The notes under the pieces were generated by a model. That model searched no databases. It had not been told where the DNA came from and saw only the letters and a program-made list of their open reading frames with translations. Below, piece by piece: positions 6,272 through 9,052 of a stretch of 9,052 nucleotides of DNA. The DNA is from Clostridia bacterium (lineage in GTDB: Bacteria > Bacillota > Clostridia > CAKSNL01 > HGM11501), in contig JAUNRD010000051.1 in the NCBI GenBank assembly GCA_030535815.1, forward strand, positions 1-9,052. The letters are read 5' to 3'. A program made the position numbers and the translations under genes. How positions within the stretch are numbered: the stretch's first letter is position 1; the number at the start of each line of letters is the position of its first letter.

Positions 6272-6976
6272 TCATCCTTTCTTATTCATTGTCCGCTCGG
6301 CAAGGATTGCGGCTTCATCAGAAATGTTGCACGAAAGCTTATATGCCGGAACTGATTTCAAGAAGCTGTCAAGCAAAGTGAGGAGCTTTTCCATACCGTC
6401 CTTTTTTTCGGGGATATAAAGCTGGTCGAATATTTTGGTCAAAACATCCCTGCCTGCCATAGGTAAGATGCTGTTTTCTTTTGCTCTTTCAATAAAGCAT
6501 AGGGCGCCTACCTTTGCGCGGGTATTTTTATTATAACCTTCCTTTCCGCACCAGGGGGTTCCGTAAATATAAAACTCGCCGTCAATAAGTCTGAAAATAG
6601 GTTTATCCCCGTTTATTATAAAAGAGCCGGGGAAGTTTTTGAGCCACAGCATCGAATGTGTGGTTTTTCCCGTTCCGCTTTTAGCGGTGAAGACGTAGGC
6701 GACGCCATCATGAACCACCACGGAAGAATGCATCATAAAAGCGTTATGTGAGATAACAAGAGCACAGATTTTTCTGTACAGGCAAAGGGATTCGTGATAG
6801 GGAATGGGAAAAGCAGGCTCTTTCTTTGCAGCAAGTGTAAGATCCTCTTTTGTAACCTCAACGGTGAAGTCGGCCTCATCTTCGGTCGTTACTACATAAT
6901 CCTTTATAAGGTCAAGGGTGCATTTATACTTTATTTTTATATCGAACAACAAGTCGCAAAGCTTAAGCTTAAGCAT
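6272..6976 (-). CDS. HprK/PEPCK-like P-loop protein, first gene of the PqqD/S26 operon
   Basis: This 234-residue protein belongs to the HPr kinase/PEP carboxykinase-like P-loop group. The Walker A motif is AKSGTGKTT (98-106). A conserved His lies in MMHSSVVV (H83). NGDKP (122-126, D124) is probably the Walker B/metal site. YGTPWCGKEGYN (138-149) is the lid or substrate motif typical of the small stand-alone forms. Residues 1-75 form a variable N-terminal domain. The first third of HprK proper is absent, so a role as the carbon-catabolite kinase on HPr is unlikely. Related kinases sit in lasso-peptide and other peptide-modification clusters, where some phosphorylate the peptide; a similar function here is inference. 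ATG 6976 has a strong AAGGAGGG 6 bases upstream and its own promoter. The stop overlaps the first possible ATG of the PqqD-like gene. Confidence 0.8.
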   Translation of the reverse strand: MLKLKLCDLLFDIKIKYKCTLDLIKDYVVTTEDEADFTVEVTKEDLTLAAKKEPAFPIPYHESLCLYRKICALVISHNAFMMHSSVVVHDGVAYVFTAKSGTGKTTHSMLWLKNFPGSFIINGDKPIFRLIDGEFYIYGTPWCGKEGYNKNTRAKVGALCFIERAKENSILPMAGRDVLTKIFDQLYIPEKKDGMEKLLTLLDSFLKSVPAYKLSCNISDEAAILAERTMNKKG

Positions 6977-7007
6977 TTTACACCCTCCTTACAAATATAC
7001 TTATTTC

Positions 7008-7036
7008 AGTATAACACGAATTTTTGATATATTCAA
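7008..7036 (-). promoter_or_regulatory. Promoter of the HprK-like/PqqD/S26 operon
   Basis: On the minus strand, TTGAAT (7036-7031) is followed after 17 bases by TATACT (7013-7008), preceded by TGT, which makes an extended -10. The ribosome binding site and ATG 6976 follow about 30 bases later. It diverges from the thuA promoter. Confidence 0.75.
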
Positions 7037-7043
7037 GATATTT

Positions 7044-7063
7044 TTGCAAAGAGTAATTTGCAA
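7044..7063. promoter_or_regulatory. Inverted repeat between two divergent promoters (candidate operator)
   Basis: TTGCAAA (7044-7050) and TTTGCAA (7057-7063) form a perfect inverted repeat with 6 bases between the arms. It lies between the outward-facing promoters of the HprK-like operon and thuA. The size and place suit a dimeric regulator. The next regulator gene is the AraC-family one, whose usual targets are direct repeats; TTGCAA is itself palindromic, so both readings are possible. Function is inferred from position only. Confidence 0.4.
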
Positions 7064-7099
7064 TGACAAAAAAGTGCTGTTTTTGTGCATGAAAATATA

Positions 7100-7128
7100 T
7101 TGTAATAGCAAAAAATTGGTGGTATAAT
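7100..7128 (+). promoter_or_regulatory. Promoter of the thuA-like gene
   Basis: TTGTAA (7100-7105), a 17-base spacer and a perfect TATAAT (7123-7128). AAAAAAGGAG follows at 7131-7140. The -10 lies close to the gene, giving a very short leader. Confidence 0.75.
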
Positions 7129-7148
7129 GTAAAAAAGGAGTGATTTGT

Positions 7149-7859
7149 GTGATAAAGGTACTCATATGGAACGAATTTAAGCATGAAAAGAAAAGTGATT
7201 TGGTTAAGGCAATTTATCCCGACGGTATGCATAGGGCAATAGGCGAAGCTCTTAAGTGCGATGATATAGAAGTGAGATATGCAACTCTTGAAGAGGAAAA
7301 CTGCGGAATAACCGATGAGATTTTAGCGGATACCGATGTAATTATATGGTGGGGACATATGGCACATAATGAAGTGCCTGATGAAATTGCAAAAAAGGTG
7401 CAAAATGCTGTGCTTTCCGGAATGGGTGCAATATTCCTTCATTCGGCACACCATTCAAAACCCTTCCGTCTTCTTATGGGTACAACCTGTAACCTTTGCT
7501 GGAGAGAAGACGGGGATATGGAAAGAGTGTGGGTTGTAAAGCCGGGTCACCCAATCGTTTCCGGAATAGGCCGTTATTTTGAGCTTCCTCATGAGGAAAC
7601 ATATGCAGAACCCTTTGACATTCCCGAGCCTGAAGAAACCATTCTCATCGGAAGCTATGAGGGAAGTGAGGTTTTCCGCTCCGGTGTAACCTATAAACGC
7701 GGAAACGGAAAAATATTCTATTTCCAGCCGGGCCACGAAACCTTCCCGACATTTTACAATGAAAGCGTAAAGACAATAATAAAAAATGCGGTTTACTGGG
7801 TAAAGAGCGATTACAGAAAGGCGATTCCCTGCCCTAAAATTACTAAGATTGAAAAATAA
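7149..7859 (+). CDS. ThuA-family protein (trehalose-utilization-like, glutamine-amidotransferase fold)
   Basis: ThuA-like proteins have a class I glutamine-amidotransferase fold and are linked to sugar utilisation; the reaction is not well established. The preferred start is GTG 7149, with AAGGAG 8 bases upstream (7135-7140); the upstream GTG 7140 overlaps that site. This gives 236 residues, a full-length domain without signal peptide. Family motifs in order: VLIWNEFKHEK (4-14), AIYPDGMH, DVIIWWGHMAHNEV, GAIFLHSAHHSKPF, LMGTTCNLCWRE, VVKPGHPIVSGIGRYFELPHEE, GEVFRSG-type EVFRSGVTYKRGNGK and FYFQPGHETFPTFYN. The region around HSAHHSK is where a nucleophile would lie, and no obvious Cys is present there. 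It is followed after 44 bases by an AraC-family gene and then a creatininase-family gene, which points to a small catabolic locus. Confidence 0.9.
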   Translation: MIKVLIWNEFKHEKKSDLVKAIYPDGMHRAIGEALKCDDIEVRYATLEEENCGITDEILADTDVIIWWGHMAHNEVPDEIAKKVQNAVLSGMGAIFLHSAHHSKPFRLLMGTTCNLCWREDGDMERVWVVKPGHPIVSGIGRYFELPHEETYAEPFDIPEPEETILIGSYEGSEVFRSGVTYKRGNGKIFYFQPGHETFPTFYNESVKTIIKNAVYWVKSDYRKAIPCPKITKIEK

Positions 7860-7862
7860 TAT

Positions 7863-7892
7863 AAAGGGCTGTGACGAAAGTTGCAGCCCTTT
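7863..7892 (+). promoter_or_regulatory. Hairpin in the thuA-araC intercistronic gap
   Basis: AAAGGGCTG (7863-7871) pairs perfectly with CAGCCCTTT (7884-7892) around a 12-base loop. The T-run after it is only three bases, so it is a weak terminator at best. It ends just before the GGAG (7894-7897) of the regulator gene. It could stabilise the upstream message or lower regulator expression. Confidence 0.55.
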
Positions 7893-7903
7893 CGGAGATT
7901 TTT

Positions 7904-8776
7904 ATGAACGAGATTTACGATGAAGGAAAAGCAAAAATAAACGGCTTTGAAATTCCCGTACAATGCATTGTGATGACGGCAGGAAAGGGAGATAGATTTA
8001 GCCTTAAGCATTACCACGAATATGTGGAGCTTTTATATGGGCTTTCTGAATGCGATATACGAGTGTGGGCAGAAGGCGAGATTTACGAGATTAAAGAAGG
8101 GGATTTGTGCATCATAAATTCGGGAACGGCACACGCCGTAAGGTCTGAAATTGCAAAAAGCACATACCTTGTAATTAAGTTTGAACCGGGGATTTTGTAT
8201 GCTGCGGAGCAGTCGATTTTCGAGGTTAAATATCTTTTCCCCTTTGTGGAGAACAATGAAAATTTCCGCAGAGTTTTTACGGAGTCGGAGCTTTCGGGAA
8301 CGGAAATCCCGCGTCTTATGGACGATATTATCAGGGAATGGACGGCTAAAGACTATGGCTATGAAATTGCAGTACGTGCATCGGTAATAAGAGTTGCACT
8401 TTATCTTATGAGGAAATGGCATTCGGAAAAATCGGATTTATCGGTTTATGAAAACTCCGACGGGGTAAAGTACATAAAAAGGGCGATGGAGTATGCAAGA
8501 GGATCTTTTCTTACGGCAAATGCCAATGAAGCCGCCGACATCTGCGGTTTAAGCTACGGCTATTTTTCAAGGCTTTTTAAGAGAATTGCGGGTAAAAGCT
8601 TTACGGAATATGTAAATTCGATTAAGATGAACGAAGCTAAAAGGATGCTGGCTACGGAAAATAAAAGCGTAACCGACGTAGCTATGACTCTTGGCTTTTC
8701 TTCCGTAAGCTATTTTGCAAGACAGTTTAAAAAGGAAACGGGCATAGCGCCCCATAAGTTTAAGAAAGTGAGATAA
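7904..8776 (+). CDS. AraC-family transcriptional regulator with N-terminal cupin domain
   Basis: This 290-residue regulator probably senses a sugar or related metabolite through its cupin domain and controls nearby catabolic genes. ATG 7904 is preferred, with GGAG 6 bases upstream. An open GTG at 7871 would place the start inside a hairpin. The cupin part (about 20-100) shows HYHEYVELLYG, then EIKEGDLCIINSGTAHAV. A linker with helical content follows. The C-terminal AraC domain has two helix-turn-helix units: AADICGLSYGYFSRLFKRIAG (about 210-230) and VTDVAMTLGFSSVSYFARQFKKETGIAP (about 253-280), with the usual conserved GF.....F...FK.. pattern. It lies 44 bases after thuA and before a creatininase-family gene with its own promoter; both are likely targets, by context. 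Confidence 0.94.
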   Translation: MNEIYDEGKAKINGFEIPVQCIVMTAGKGDRFSLKHYHEYVELLYGLSECDIRVWAEGEIYEIKEGDLCIINSGTAHAVRSEIAKSTYLVIKFEPGILYAAEQSIFEVKYLFPFVENNENFRRVFTESELSGTEIPRLMDDIIREWTAKDYGYEIAVRASVIRVALYLMRKWHSEKSDLSVYENSDGVKYIKRAMEYARGSFLTANANEAADICGLSYGYFSRLFKRIAGKSFTEYVNSIKMNEAKRMLATENKSVTDVAMTLGFSSVSYFARQFKKETGIAPHKFKKVR

Positions 8777-8854
8777 AGGAGATGTAAAAAAGTCCGGATT
8801 GCAAAAAGGCTGATAAATTAATAATCCGGGCATTTTGCACGTGGGAAAAATAAG

Positions 8855-8883
8855 TTGACAAGGTTATAGGTCTGTGTTATATT
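8855..8883 (+). promoter_or_regulatory. Promoter of the creatininase-family gene
   Basis: A perfect TTGACA (8855-8860), a 17-base spacer and TATATT (8878-8883, 5 of 6 to consensus). The ribosome binding site and ATG 8919 follow. In the 142-base gap behind the regulator gene this is the clearest signal. Confidence 0.87.
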
Positions 8884-8918
8884 TTACTTAAAGAAAAAAC
8901 CTTAAAGGATTTGATATT

Positions 8919-9052
8919 ATGGAAACCCGTTGGCTCTATACTACAAGTCAAGACTTTCCCGAACTTTGCGAAAAATCGGCAAAAACCTGTGTTATACCTA
9001 TGGGATGCATTGAAAAACACGGCGTACATCTGCCTCTCGGAATAGACATACT
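8919..9052 (+). CDS. Creatininase-family amidohydrolase, N-terminal fragment (cut by window end)
   Basis: Only the first 44 codons are in the window. They match the start of the creatininase/creatinine amidohydrolase family: a WLYTTSQDFPEL-like opening, then CVIPMGCIEKHGVHLPLGID. In that last motif the Glu and His (here E and H of IEKHG, and the D of LGID) are metal ligands in family members. These metal-dependent enzymes open cyclic amides, and many relatives have unknown substrates in sugar or vitamin pathways. ATG 8919 has AAAGGA 9 bases upstream. The gene has its own promoter after the AraC-family regulator, so separate induction by that regulator is plausible. The specific substrate cannot be named from this fragment. 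Confidence 0.88.
   Translation, partial: METRWLYTTSQDFPELCEKSAKTCVIPMGCIEKHGVHLPLGIDI

Noticed and set aside
6025..6381. Plus-strand frame of 118 codons opposite the PqqD-like and HprK-like genes
   Set aside because: Antisense to two recognisable coding regions. The protein is a low-complexity Ser/Leu mix of the kind expected from shadow frames.
6961..6974. Palindromic GCTTAAGCTTAAGC as an operator
   Set aside because: It lies inside the HprK-like start codons (repeated Leu-Lys codons) and downstream of the ribosome binding site, so coding repetition explains it.
6978..7232. Minus-strand frame over the divergent promoter region, tested as a possible precursor peptide for the PqqD operon
   Set aside because: It crosses both promoters and the thuA start, has no leader/core pattern and no ribosome binding site at a sensible distance.
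8777..8854. Rho-independent terminator after the AraC-family gene
   Set aside because: The only stem (CCGGATT/AATCCGG) has a 22-base loop and no T-run, so it does not meet the usual pattern.

Overview
The window looks like chromosome of an A+T-rich, endospore-forming member of the Clostridia. The strongest evidence is a spoIIGA-sigE-sigG sporulation cluster in the usual order. Strong AGGAGG-type ribosome binding sites, TTG/GTG starts, an oxygen-labile Fe-S serine dehydratase and a Gram-positive-sized signal peptidase I fit the same picture. No rRNA, tRNA, CRISPR array, insertion sequence or recombinase gene was seen, and no stretch longer than 300 bases lacks a gene.

Layout. (1) 1-327: remnant or 3' part of a small membrane protein gene with no convincing start, closed by a hairpin terminator. 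(2) 328-2966: a sigma-A-type promoter drives a single-chain L-serine dehydratase (sdaA) and, 18 bases later, a leaderless GH28 polygalacturonase-like protein. A long hairpin terminator is shared with the convergent signal peptidase gene. (3) 2965-3607: lepB on the minus strand with a near-consensus promoter. (4) 3687-5537: the mother-cell sigma cassette. It encodes SpoIIGA (membrane aspartic protease), its substrate pro-sigma-E, which starts from a TTG codon inside spoIIGA, and a sigG gene that stops after about 97 recognisable codons and runs straight into a terminator. (5) 5503-7036: a minus-strand three-gene operon encoding an HprK/PEPCK-like P-loop protein, a PqqD-like peptide-binding protein and a soluble S26-type peptidase with a Ser/His active site. 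It resembles a peptide-maturation kit without a visible precursor or cyclase. (6) 7100-9052: a divergent plus-strand locus with a ThuA-like protein, an AraC-family regulator with a cupin sensor domain and, behind its own consensus promoter, the start of a creatininase-family amidohydrolase cut by the window end.

How they work together. SpoIIGA and pro-sigma-E form the known activation pair of the mother cell. The forespore factor sigma-G that should follow is broken here, so either sporulation is impaired, an intact copy lies elsewhere, or the gene is split by a rearrangement. The ThuA/AraC/creatininase genes and the GH28 protein suggest scavenging of plant-derived or related carbohydrates, which is inference from family membership. 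The HprK-like/PqqD/S26 operon is the most likely poorly described system in the window. The truncated sigG and the spoIIGA/sigE overlap are the most unusual structures that can be read directly.
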